Assembly (NCBI GenBank): GCA_946055125.1
Contig: CAMGFF010000175.1
Coordinates: 1-5,409 of the forward strand
DNA: 5,409 nt
Direction of reading: 5' to 3'
Source of the DNA: an uncultured Prevotellaceae bacterium
Lineage (GTDB): Bacteria; Bacteroidota; Bacteroidia; Bacteroidales; Muribaculaceae
Shown: one piece after another, positions 1 through 5,150 of the stretch
Position numbering within the stretch: the first letter of the stretch is position 1
Layout: each line of letters starts with the position of its first letter
Program-made: the position numbers and the translations under genes
Notes under the pieces: generated by a model
Told to the model about the DNA's origin: nothing
Databases searched by the model: none
Seen by the model: only the letters and a program-made list of their open reading frames with translations

Positions 1-1109
1 CGGCTCATGGGCACCTCACCCTCCTCCACCAGTTCCTTGAGCAGAGTGCAGAAGTCGGTGTTGTAAGGCTCCATAGCCATGTCGATACCGGCATTTATGG
101 CGATGCGGATTGCGTCCTTCTTGTCGGCGGCGATATGGTCGCGGGTGTAGAGGTTGTTGATGTCGGCCCAGTCGGTCACCACCATTCCGTCCCAGTTGAG
201 CTGTTCCTTGAGCCACACGGTGATATATTCATGATTGGCGTGGAATGGAATGCCATTGTTGATGGCCGAGTTCACCATCACCGTGAGTGCCCCGGCGCGT
301 GCTGCGGCGAGGAAGGGATCGAAATATTTCTCGCGCATGTCGCGGTCGGTGACCGACGAGGGGGTGCGGTCGAGTCCGTTCACCGCCGCGCCGTAGGCCA
401 TGTAGTGCTTCATGCTCACCGCGCAGTGGAGGGCATCGATGTGGTTGGGGTCATCGCCCTGAAAGCCGCGCACGGCCTGAGCGCCCATCACGGCATTCAC
501 GAGCGGGTCCTCGCCATAGCTCTCCCACATTCTCGGCCATGAGGAGCCGCGTGCAAGGTCGAGCGTGGGTGTGTAAATCCAGGGAATGCTGGCCGCGCGT
601 GTCTCATAGGAGCAAATCTCGCAGACTCGCAGCGGAATGTCGCTGTTGAACGAGGCTGCCTGGTTGATGGGCTGCGGGAAGAGCGTTCCGCCATCCACAT
701 AGGATGTGCCGTGGTTATTGTCGATACCATACACCGTGGGTATGCCCATCGACTTCATCGACTTCTCCTGAATCACCTTGATAATCTCGGCAAATACCTC
801 AGGGCGCTGGGCGCGTCCCATGGGCGTGTTGAGGATTGAGCCCACCTTGAAAGTGCCTATCGCCTCATCGAGGGCGGGGCTGAAAGTGAATTTTCCGCTC
901 TTGCCGGTAGCCTCATAGTCGGTAACCGACTCAATTGTGAGCTCACACATTTGCCCGACTTTCTCATCGAGCGTCATCTTCTTTAGTTTCTTTTCCACCT
1001 GCGCCTCTATCTTTGGGTCGACAGGAATACATGGTTTAGTTGCCATAGCCGATACACTCACCAGCGCCGCGCCAATGCACGCGCCGATTGTTTTGTGGTT
1101 AATAATCAT
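1..1109 (-). CDS. Secreted glycoside hydrolase family 3 (beta-glucosidase-type), N-terminal part
   Basis: Family GH3 enzymes are retaining exo-glycosidases that release terminal beta-linked glucose (or xylose and similar sugars) from oligosaccharides. I translated this strand by hand: 369 residues are present and the C-terminal half (the second alpha/beta domain and fibronectin-III-like domain usual in proteins of about 750 residues) lies beyond the window. Residues 1-23 form a signal peptide with a likely AMA|TK cleavage site, implying periplasmic or exported location. GH3 N-domain landmarks follow in order: TLDEKVGQM (46-54), GIPTVYGIDNNHG (122-134), ARGSSWPRMWESYGEDP (186-202), the substrate-binding KH pair (234-235), and VVTDW (310-314), whose D313 is the expected catalytic nucleophile. 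The ATG at 1109 gives the signal peptide and sits about 33 nt downstream of the predicted transcription start. Family assignment is very secure; substrate (cellobiose, laminarin, xyloglucan fragments, others) cannot be fixed from this half. No frameshift is seen. Confidence 0.96.
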   Translation of the reverse strand, partial: MIINHKTIGACIGAALVSVSAMATKPCIPVDPKIEAQVEKKLKKMTLDEKVGQMCELTIESVTDYEATGKSGKFTFSPALDEAIGTFKVGSILNTPMGRAQRPEVFAEIIKVIQEKSMKSMGIPTVYGIDNNHGTSYVDGGTLFPQPINQAASFNSDIPLRVCEICSYETRAASIPWIYTPTLDLARGSSWPRMWESYGEDPLVNAVMGAQAVRGFQGDDPNHIDALHCAVSMKHYMAYGAAVNGLDRTPSSVTDRDMREKYFDPFLAAARAGALTVMVNSAINNGIPFHANHEYITVWLKEQLNWDGMVVTDWADINNLYTRDHIAADKKDAIRIAINAGIDMAMEPYNTDFCTLLKELVEEGEVPMS

Positions 1110-1147
1110 AGCTGTGTAGTTTTTTACATTAGTGGTTGATTTCGATG

Positions 1148-1179
1148 CAAAGATAGGAATTTTCCACGAAAGCCACCAA
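1148..1179 (-). promoter_or_regulatory. Bacteroidota-type promoter of the GH3 gene
   Basis: Read on the minus strand, TTGG (1179-1176) is followed after 20 nt by TATCTTTG (1155-1148), an exact match to the Bacteroidota -7 consensus TAnnTTTG with a near-match to the -33 TTTG. Transcription should start about 6 nt further on, giving a short leader of roughly 33 nt before the ATG at 1109. Confidence 0.75.
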
Positions 1180-1258
1180 TTCCGCCCGCAAAAAGTCGCG
1201 ATAAGCAAATAATCAGCTAAAATAGTACCACAACAAAACCTCTCTGTGCATCGCACTT

Positions 1259-1272
1259 GTGCTTGCCGCAAG
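1259..1272. repeat. Upstream copy of a 14-nt repeat flanking the Rpn gene
   Basis: GTGCTTGCCGCAAG contains an internal palindrome (CTTG-CCG-CAAG). The same 14-mer with one change recurs at 2374-2387, just beyond the Rpn gene, in the same orientation. Here it is followed by an A-run rather than a T-run, so it is not a terminator for the plus strand. Its role is unknown; it may mark one end of an inserted segment or be coincidence. Confidence 0.5.
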
Positions 1273-1298
1273 AAAAAACAAAAACTTTGTGACAAGAT

Positions 1299-1329
1299 TT
1301 TCCGTTTTAATTGAAAATGAGTAAATTTG
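1299..1329 (+). promoter_or_regulatory. Probable promoter of the Rpn nuclease gene
   Basis: TAAATTTG (1322-1329) matches the Bacteroidota -7 consensus TAnnTTTG. The -33 element is weak: TTTC at 1299-1302 with 19 nt spacing; a proper TTTG at 1286-1289 is too far away. The predicted leader is only about 20-25 nt before the ATG at 1358. The weak -33 box may mean low basal expression. Confidence 0.55.
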
Positions 1330-1357
1330 CAAGTGAAATAAATTAGAACAGGAAATT

Positions 1358-2266
1358 ATGGAAGTGAGTGACAAATATATAAGATTCGACTGGGCTGTGA
1401 AGCGCATACTGCGCGACAAGGCCAACTTTGACGTGCTCGAGGGGCTTATCACTGTGCTGCTCGGCGAGAAAATCACTATCAGTGAGATTCTTGAGAGCGA
1501 GGGAAACCAGGAACACGACTTCGACAAGTTTAACCGCGTGGACATCAAGGCCCTCAACAGCAAGGGCGAGATAATCATTGTGGAGGTGCAGCTCACCAGG
1601 CAGATTTACTACTTGCAGCGCATGCTCTACGGCGTGTCGAAGGCCATCACCGAGCACATCTCGCTGGGCGAGGATTACGGGCACGTGAAGAAGGTATATT
1701 CCATCAATATCCTCTATTTCGACCTCGGCCGGGGCAGTGACTACCTCTACCACGGGAAGACCGAGTTCCGCGGCGTGCACACCGGCGACCTGCTTGTGGT
1801 AAACACAAAGGAGATGAACGAGCTGAAGCTGCGCGTGCCCGGCGAAATCTTCCCCGAATACTACATTATCCGCGTGAACGAGTTCAACAGCGTGGCTCGA
1901 ACTCCGCTTGAGGAGTGGCTCGACTACCTGAAGAACAACCGCATAAGCGACACCACAACCACTCCGGGCTTGCAGGAAGCCCGCGAGAAACTCCTATATC
2001 TATCAATGAGCGACGCCGAGCGCAAGGCCTACGAGCGCAACATCGACATCATCGTCTCGCAGAACGACGCACTTGCCACCACCCGCGCCGAGGGACGTGA
2101 TGAAGGCCGCGCCGAGGGAATCGAGATTGGCAGGGAGATTGGCCGCGCAGAGGGCGAGCGTCAGAAGTCGGTTGCTATCGCCCGCAAGCTCAAGGCGATG
2201 GGCGTGGATGCGGCAACCATACAAGCGACAACCGATTTGTCGGCCGAAGAGATTACCAGCTTGTGA
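1358..2266 (+). CDS. Rpn family PD-(D/E)XK nuclease / putative transposase
   Basis: A complete 302-residue protein of the Rpn (recombination-promoting nuclease) / PDDEXK_2 family, often labelled 'transposase' although the fold is a PD-(D/E)XK DNA endonuclease. Family features seen: FDWAVKRIL near the N-terminus (10-18), the core acid D62 in RVDI, the strand IIIVEVQ (72-78) giving E76-x-Q78 in place of the classical E-x-K, the following RQIYYLQRMLYG helix (81-92), and the typical tail LLYLSMSDAERKAYE (212-226). Residues 244-267 form six tetrapeptides of the type xEGR/xIGR, followed by a short helical end (KLKAMGVDAATIQATTDLSAEEI) that resembles the usual C-terminus of the family. Known relatives promote RecA-independent recombination, and E. 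coli members are reported as gene-within-gene toxin-antitoxin proteins acting against phage. The start at 1358 has AGGAAA just upstream and matches the family's N-terminus. It is monocistronic, divergent from GH3. Length and active-site spacing look intact, so it is probably functional. Confidence 0.93.
   Translation: MEVSDKYIRFDWAVKRILRDKANFDVLEGLITVLLGEKITISEILESEGNQEHDFDKFNRVDIKALNSKGEIIIVEVQLTRQIYYLQRMLYGVSKAITEHISLGEDYGHVKKVYSINILYFDLGRGSDYLYHGKTEFRGVHTGDLLVVNTKEMNELKLRVPGEIFPEYYIIRVNEFNSVARTPLEEWLDYLKNNRISDTTTTPGLQEAREKLLYLSMSDAERKAYERNIDIIVSQNDALATTRAEGRDEGRAEGIEIGREIGRAEGERQKSVAIARKLKAMGVDAATIQATTDLSAEEITSL
2006..2266 (+). other. Possible internally initiated RpnS-like small protein (in frame)
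   Basis: The in-frame ATG at 2006 (M217 of the nuclease, MSDAERKAYE) would give an 86-residue protein consisting of the C-terminal domain with all tetrapeptide repeats and without the nuclease core. In E. coli Rpn proteins the C-terminal domain is reported to be translated separately as an inhibitor of the full-length toxin, with dimerization through the repeat-bearing helix. Here the upstream stretch is A/T-rich (CTATATCTATCA) but has no Shine-Dalgarno and I see no dedicated internal promoter, so this is an inference by analogy only. Confidence 0.25.
2087..2158 (+). repeat. Coding tetrapeptide repeats in the Rpn C-terminal tail
   Basis: Twenty-four codons encode AEGR-DEGR-AEGI-EIGR-EIGR-AEGE, six units of a degenerate 12-nt repeat. 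The units are diverged at the DNA level (for example GCCGAGGGA, GAAGGCCGC, GAGATTGGC) but share G-rich GAG-GGN cores. Unit gain or loss would keep the reading frame and change the helix length, as reported for tail repeats in enterobacterial Rpn proteins. Confidence 0.8.
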
Positions 2267-2373
2267 TTTATTAAAACATTGTTTTCCCGGCAATGAGCCT
2301 CATAGCTATTTGGGTAACGCATAACGAAAAACAGGAAATCTGTTAAAGCACGGCATAAGCCGCAATCTTTGAA

Positions 2374-2387
2374 GTGCTTGCTGCAAG
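2374..2387. repeat. Downstream copy of the 14-nt repeat flanking the Rpn gene
   Basis: GTGCTTGCTGCAAG matches 1259-1272 at 13 of 14 positions, in direct orientation; the single change is the centre of the CTTG-N3-CAAG palindrome. The two copies bracket 1129 bp holding only the nuclease gene and its promoter. The copy here overlaps the terminator-like hairpin, so a purely transcriptional role is also possible. Confidence 0.5.
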
Positions 2388-2398
2388 CAACATTTTTT
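2375..2398 (+). terminator. Probable intrinsic terminator of the Rpn gene
   Basis: TGCTTG (2375-2380) and CAAGCA (2384-2389) form a 6-bp stem with a CTG loop, followed after three bases by six T residues (2393-2398). An earlier segment AAGCAC (2346-2351) can pair with GTGCTT (2374-2379) instead, so this hairpin has a competitor. It lies about 110 nt after the nuclease stop and ends just before the receptor promoter. Confidence 0.55.
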
Positions 2399-2409
2399 AC
2401 AAGAAACGC

Positions 2410-2442
2410 CTTGTCCGTATTCCATATTTTTTTGTACCTTTG
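2410..2442 (+). promoter_or_regulatory. Bacteroidota-type promoter of the TonB receptor / HMA operon
   Basis: TACCTTTG (2435-2442) is an exact TAnnTTTG match; CTTG (2410-2413) stands 21 nt upstream as the -33 element. Transcription should begin near 2448, leaving an unusually long leader of about 170 nt before the receptor ATG at 2617. No clear palindromic operator overlaps the promoter. Confidence 0.7.
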
Positions 2443-2448
2443 CCCCCG

Positions 2449-2616
2449 CCTGTAGTCACAATCTTCATTGTCTTTCTCTTTTTTATGGCACTACGACAGG
2501 TGACTAATCATTCGGGCATGGCATAATCCCGGGCTGCTTTTTGGCGCTCGGGGAACTTATAAAAACATATATCAACTAAGTTGCGAAATTTAAGTATTAT
2601 TAGTGCAATTACGAAA
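2449..2616 (+). promoter_or_regulatory. Structured 5' leader with competing stems (candidate cis-regulatory RNA)
   Basis: The predicted transcript starts directly with CCTGTAGT (2449-2456), which can pair with ACTACGACAGG (2490-2500, small bulge). Alternatively TAGTCAC (2453-2459) pairs perfectly over 7 bp with GTGACTA (2500-2506); the two foldings share 2453-2456 and exclude each other. A small hairpin ACAAT-CTTC-ATTGT (2458-2471) lies between. Next, CCCG (2528-2531) can pair upstream with CGGG (2513-2516, plus two G-U pairs) or form a stronger 9-bp stem, CCCGGGC(T)GC (2528-2537) with GCGCTCGGG (2544-2552), loop TTTTTG. No T-run follows that stem, so it is not a standard terminator; the last 60 nt to the ATG are AT-rich and probably unstructured. 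I do not recognise TPP, cobalamin, SAM, glycine or other common riboswitch consensus segments. Confidence 0.45.
2485..2526 (+). CDS. Possible leader peptide / upstream ORF
   Basis: ATG to TAA encodes the 13-residue MALRQVTNHSGMA inside the receptor leader. It begins after a pyrimidine-rich tract, covers both downstream arms of the first competing stems (2490-2506), and its stop codon is one base before the strong hairpin at 2528-2552. A ribosome translating or stopping here would therefore affect the folding of both elements, as in translation-coupled attenuation. There is no ribosome binding site that I can recognise and a 14-codon ORF can occur by chance, so confidence is low. Confidence 0.25.
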   Translation: MALRQVTNHSGMA

Positions 2617-4632
2617 ATGAATAGAACTATAGCTACAATGCTGGCCACATTGGCTGTGACAACAAGTGTGAACGGACAGACGGAGATTGCCCACGACAGC
2701 CTTCCTCACGACAGCGTCTGGAACCAGACGCTCAACGACGTTACAGTAGTGGCACGCCAGGCTCGGCGGTCGCGACTCCAGGTGACTAATGTGGAGAACA
2801 TAGGCCAGGGCGAGCTTATTCGTGCCGCCTGCTGCAACCTGGGCGAGTCGTTCACCACCAATCCATCGGTCGATGTTTCCTATAGCGACGCGGCAACCGG
2901 CGCCCGGCAAATCAAGCTCCTGGGGCTGAGCGGCACCTATGTGCAGATGCTCACCGAGAACATGCCCAACTTGCGCGGGGCAAGCCTCCCCTATTCGCTG
3001 GGCTATGTGCCCGGGCCATGGATGCAAAGCATTCAGGTAAGCAAGGGCGCTTCGAGCGTGAAGAATGGCTATGAGAGCATCACCGGCCAAATCAACGTGG
3101 AGTTTCTTAAGCCCCAGGGTGTGGATGGTGTGCGCGCCAATGCCTATACCGACAGCGACCTGAAGCAGGAAGCTAATGTGGATGGCAGCATTCACCTCAC
3201 CGACAGGCTCTCGACAAGCGCACTGCTGCACTTTGAGAACCGCCAGACCGACCACGACCGCGACGGCGATGGGTTCATGGATATGCCTAAGCTCCGCCAG
3301 TTCAACGGAATGTGGCGCATGGCCTACGTCAGTCCATCATGGATTAGCCAGCTGAGCCTGAAGGGGCTGCACGACGAGCGAGTGAGCGGAATGAGCCGCC
3401 ACAGCTCTCACCACGAGGCAATGTCGCCCTATGGCATCGAGGTGACCACCAATCGCTACGAGCTGCAATGGAAGAATGGGTTCACGCTCAACTCTGAGCA
3501 CAACACCTCGGTGGCATTGATGCTGAATGGCTCCATTCACGATGCCGAGAACCGTTTCGGTAGTTCCTTCTTCGATGTCAATCAAAAAACCGGCTATGCG
3601 CAGCTCATGTTTGAGACCGACTTCTCGCCCGAGCACAACCTCAGTGTGGGATTGTCGGTGAACCACGACTCCTACTGCCAGCGGCTCGACTTGCCCGACC
3701 GGGTGGTGGGAGCAAAGGAGAACATCTTTGGCGCTCCCCATGAAACCACCACCGGTGTGTATGCGCAATACACCTACAAGTGGGGCGACCGACTCACGGT
3801 GATGCCCGGCCTGCGCTGGGACTACTCTACCGAGTATGGTGCTTTCGTCACTCCTCGCCTCCACCTGAAATACACGCCGTGGGAGCTCCTCACCTTGCGT
3901 GCTTCGGCCGGCAAGGGCTACCGCTCACCGCACGCCATCGCCGAGAACGTTTCGCTGCTGGCCAGCGGAAAGACTCTCATCGCCTCGCAAAGACCGGAAC
4001 AGGAAGAGGCGTGGAACACAGGCCTCTCGGCCTCGCTCCACATCCCCCTGGCAGGAAAGGACCTTGAGGTGAACGTGGATTACTACTACACCGATTTCAG
4101 CAATCAGCTCGTCATTATTCCCGATGGAGCGAAAGGCCCTCACTCATTCTCTTTCGAGAACCTGGCCGGACGCAGCTACACCCACGCCGCTCAAATCGAC
4201 GCCACCTACACGTTCTTCTCCAGCCTCACCGCCACAGCCGCATTCCGCTTTACCGACGCGCGTGTGACCTACGACGACCATCTGCGCCTGCGCCCACTCA
4301 CCTCGCGCTACAAAGGACTGCTGACTTTAGGCTACAAGACCCCGCTGGAGCTGTGGCACTTCGACCTGACCGGCAGCCTGAATGGCGGTGGCGAGCTCTA
4401 CGACCGCTCTCGTTATCCGGCTTTCTTCCAGTTGCAGGCTCAGATTACCCGTGAATTTCGCCACTTCTCTATTTACATTGGCGGCGAGAACCTCACAGGC
4501 TACACCATCAACAACCCTATCATCGGAGCTTCCAACCCCTGGGCGCCCACATTCGACGCAACTCAGGTATGGGGTCCCGTCAACGGAGCTATGGGTTACA
4601 TAGGCATACGCTACAAATTGGAAACGTTCTAA
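2617..4632 (+). CDS. TonB-dependent outer-membrane receptor, probable metal-related substrate
   Basis: A 671-residue TonB-dependent receptor: a gated 22-strand outer-membrane beta-barrel that imports scarce ligands using TonB/ExbBD energy. Residues 1-21 form a signal peptide (likely cleavage SVNGQ|TE). There is no CarboxypepD_reg-like N-terminal extension as in SusC-type receptors; the mature protein goes straight to LNDVTVVA (39-46), typical of the TonB-box/plug start. The plug runs to about residue 165 (QIKLLGLSGTYVQMLTENMP at 98-117, VSKGASSVKNGYESITGQIN at 141-160), then the barrel, ending WGP (652-654) and a terminal phenylalanine as in outer-membrane proteins. Odd points: vicinal Cys72-Cys73 in the plug, a DRDGDGFMD loop (214-222), and a His/Met cluster at 259-269. 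I chose ATG 2617 because TTG at 2581 would place twelve residues before the signal peptide. It shares a transcript with the HMA protein 16 nt downstream, which suggests a metal, most likely copper, or a metal complex as cargo; zinc or a metallophore remain possible. Confidence 0.93.
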   Translation: MNRTIATMLATLAVTTSVNGQTEIAHDSLPHDSVWNQTLNDVTVVARQARRSRLQVTNVENIGQGELIRAACCNLGESFTTNPSVDVSYSDAATGARQIKLLGLSGTYVQMLTENMPNLRGASLPYSLGYVPGPWMQSIQVSKGASSVKNGYESITGQINVEFLKPQGVDGVRANAYTDSDLKQEANVDGSIHLTDRLSTSALLHFENRQTDHDRDGDGFMDMPKLRQFNGMWRMAYVSPSWISQLSLKGLHDERVSGMSRHSSHHEAMSPYGIEVTTNRYELQWKNGFTLNSEHNTSVALMLNGSIHDAENRFGSSFFDVNQKTGYAQLMFETDFSPEHNLSVGLSVNHDSYCQRLDLPDRVVGAKENIFGAPHETTTGVYAQYTYKWGDRLTVMPGLRWDYSTEYGAFVTPRLHLKYTPWELLTLRASAGKGYRSPHAIAENVSLLASGKTLIASQRPEQEEAWNTGLSASLHIPLAGKDLEVNVDYYYTDFSNQLVIIPDGAKGPHSFSFENLAGRSYTHAAQIDATYTFFSSLTATAAFRFTDARVTYDDHLRLRPLTSRYKGLLTLGYKTPLELWHFDLTGSLNGGGELYDRSRYPAFFQLQAQITREFRHFSIYIGGENLTGYTINNPIIGASNPWAPTFDATQVWGPVNGAMGYIGIRYKLETF

Positions 4633-4648
4633 AAAAACACAAACAAAT

Positions 4649-4960
4649 ATGGTAAGAGAAATGAAAAAGTTATTACTCATTATGGCCATGGCCGTCGCTT
4701 CAGTTTCAGCCTCAGCACTGAATGCCAATTCAGCCGACACGCTGCAAGTAACCACCACCCCACAGATGCACTGCGCAAATTGCGAGAAGAAAATAAAGTC
4801 GAATATCCGCTTCGTGAAAGGAGTAAAGAAGATAGAGACGTCGATTCCCTCACAGACGGTAACTATCGTCTATGAGCCATCGAAAAGTGGCTTCGACGAT
4901 TTTGCAAAGGCCTTCCAGAAAATCGGCTACAAGATACAAAAGGTAAATAAGGGAAAATAA
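4649..4960 (+). CDS. Secreted heavy-metal-associated (HMA) domain protein
   Basis: A 103-residue protein with a signal peptide (MKKLLLIMAMAVASVSASA, residues 5-23) and one HMA domain (about 31-99) of the CopZ/Atx1/MerP type. The metal site is M40-H-C42-A-N-C45; two cysteines in this loop bind Cu(I) or other soft metals such as Zn(II), Cd(II) or Hg(II). The beta-alpha-beta pattern continues through GVKKIETSIPSQTVTIVYEP and ends GYKIQKV. Export puts it in the periplasm, where it could accept metal from the upstream receptor or buffer it. The 16-nt gap and lack of a promoter between them indicate one operon. Two starts are possible: ATG 4649, with an A-rich upstream typical of Bacteroidota, or ATG 4661 (MKKLLL), which gives a more usual signal peptide of a 99-residue protein. 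The mature protein is the same. The usual partner, a P1B-ATPase, is not in view. Domain assignment is secure; the metal is inferred. Confidence 0.93.
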   Translation: MVREMKKLLLIMAMAVASVSASALNANSADTLQVTTTPQMHCANCEKKIKSNIRFVKGVKKIETSIPSQTVTIVYEPSKSGFDDFAKAFQKIGYKIQKVNKGK

Positions 4961-4998
4961 ACTCCCCCACAGGTGATGATAATTCCCTTTAAGCATCA

Positions 4999-5047
4999 AG
5001 AATGCGTGCCTCATCTGCCCACCCCGGCGTGATGAGGCACGCATTCT
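4999..5047. repeat. 17-bp perfect inverted repeat between operon and GH13 gene
   Basis: AGAATGCGTGCCTCATC (4999-5015) is the exact reverse complement of 5031-5047. A further GCC/GGC pairing (5017-5019 with 5026-5028) leaves a six-base loop, CACCCC. The hairpin is 39 nt after the HMA stop and would be very stable in RNA. It has no T-run on the plus strand after it (TCAATGTGATTA) nor on the minus strand (TTGATGCTTAAA), so a classical rho-independent terminator is not clear; it may still stop or protect the transcript 3' end, or be a dispersed palindromic repeat. Confidence 0.85.
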
Positions 5048-5069
5048 CAATGTGATTAGAGCACTAAAG

Positions 5070-5101
5070 TTTGGCAGATTGGGGGAATTGTTGTAACTTT
5101 A
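5070..5101 (+). promoter_or_regulatory. Bacteroidota-type promoter of the GH13 gene
   Basis: TTTG (5070-5073), 20 nt spacing, then TAACTTTA (5094-5101), which matches TAnnTTTG except at the last base. The predicted leader is about 44 nt and contains a small hairpin TTACC-ACC-GGTAA (5099-5111) at its start and a run of seven T residues (5122-5128). The -33 box and spacing are ideal. Confidence 0.65.
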
Positions 5102-5150
5102 CCACCGGTAATTAACGCTGATTTTTTTAACCCGACATAAACCATTACTT

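Noticed and set aside
135..542. 135-codon plus-strand open frame over the GH3 gene
   Set aside because: Antisense to conserved GH3 motifs; His/Val-rich translation typical of reverse reading of GC-rich codons.
1076..1109. Lipoprotein signal (IGAC) in the GH3 N-terminus
   Set aside because: The cysteine is at residue 11, too early and inside the hydrophobic stretch; the AMA|TK site for signal peptidase I fits better.
1343..1780. 145-codon open frame on the minus strand opposite the Rpn gene
   Set aside because: It is a shadow of the nuclease frame; its translation shows no recognisable domain, and the plus-strand protein is a clear family member over the same bases.
1358..2266. True insertion sequence encoded by the 'transposase' gene
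   Set aside because: The fold is a PD-(D/E)XK nuclease, not a DDE or tyrosine/serine recombinase, and no terminal inverted repeats were seen; only the 14-nt flanking repeats hint at mobility.
2581..2616. TTG at 2581 as start of the receptor
   Set aside because: It would add twelve residues before a canonical signal peptide; ATG 2617 has an A-rich upstream and gives the normal N-terminus.
2449..2616. Known riboswitch class (cobalamin, TPP, SAM, glycine, fluoride, NiCo) in the receptor leader
   Set aside because: I looked for the conserved sequence boxes of these classes and did not find them; only competing stems are visible, so I leave it as an unclassified candidate.
2590..3864. Long minus-strand open frames opposite the TonB receptor
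   Set aside because: Antisense shadows of a well supported receptor gene, with no independent start context or known domain.
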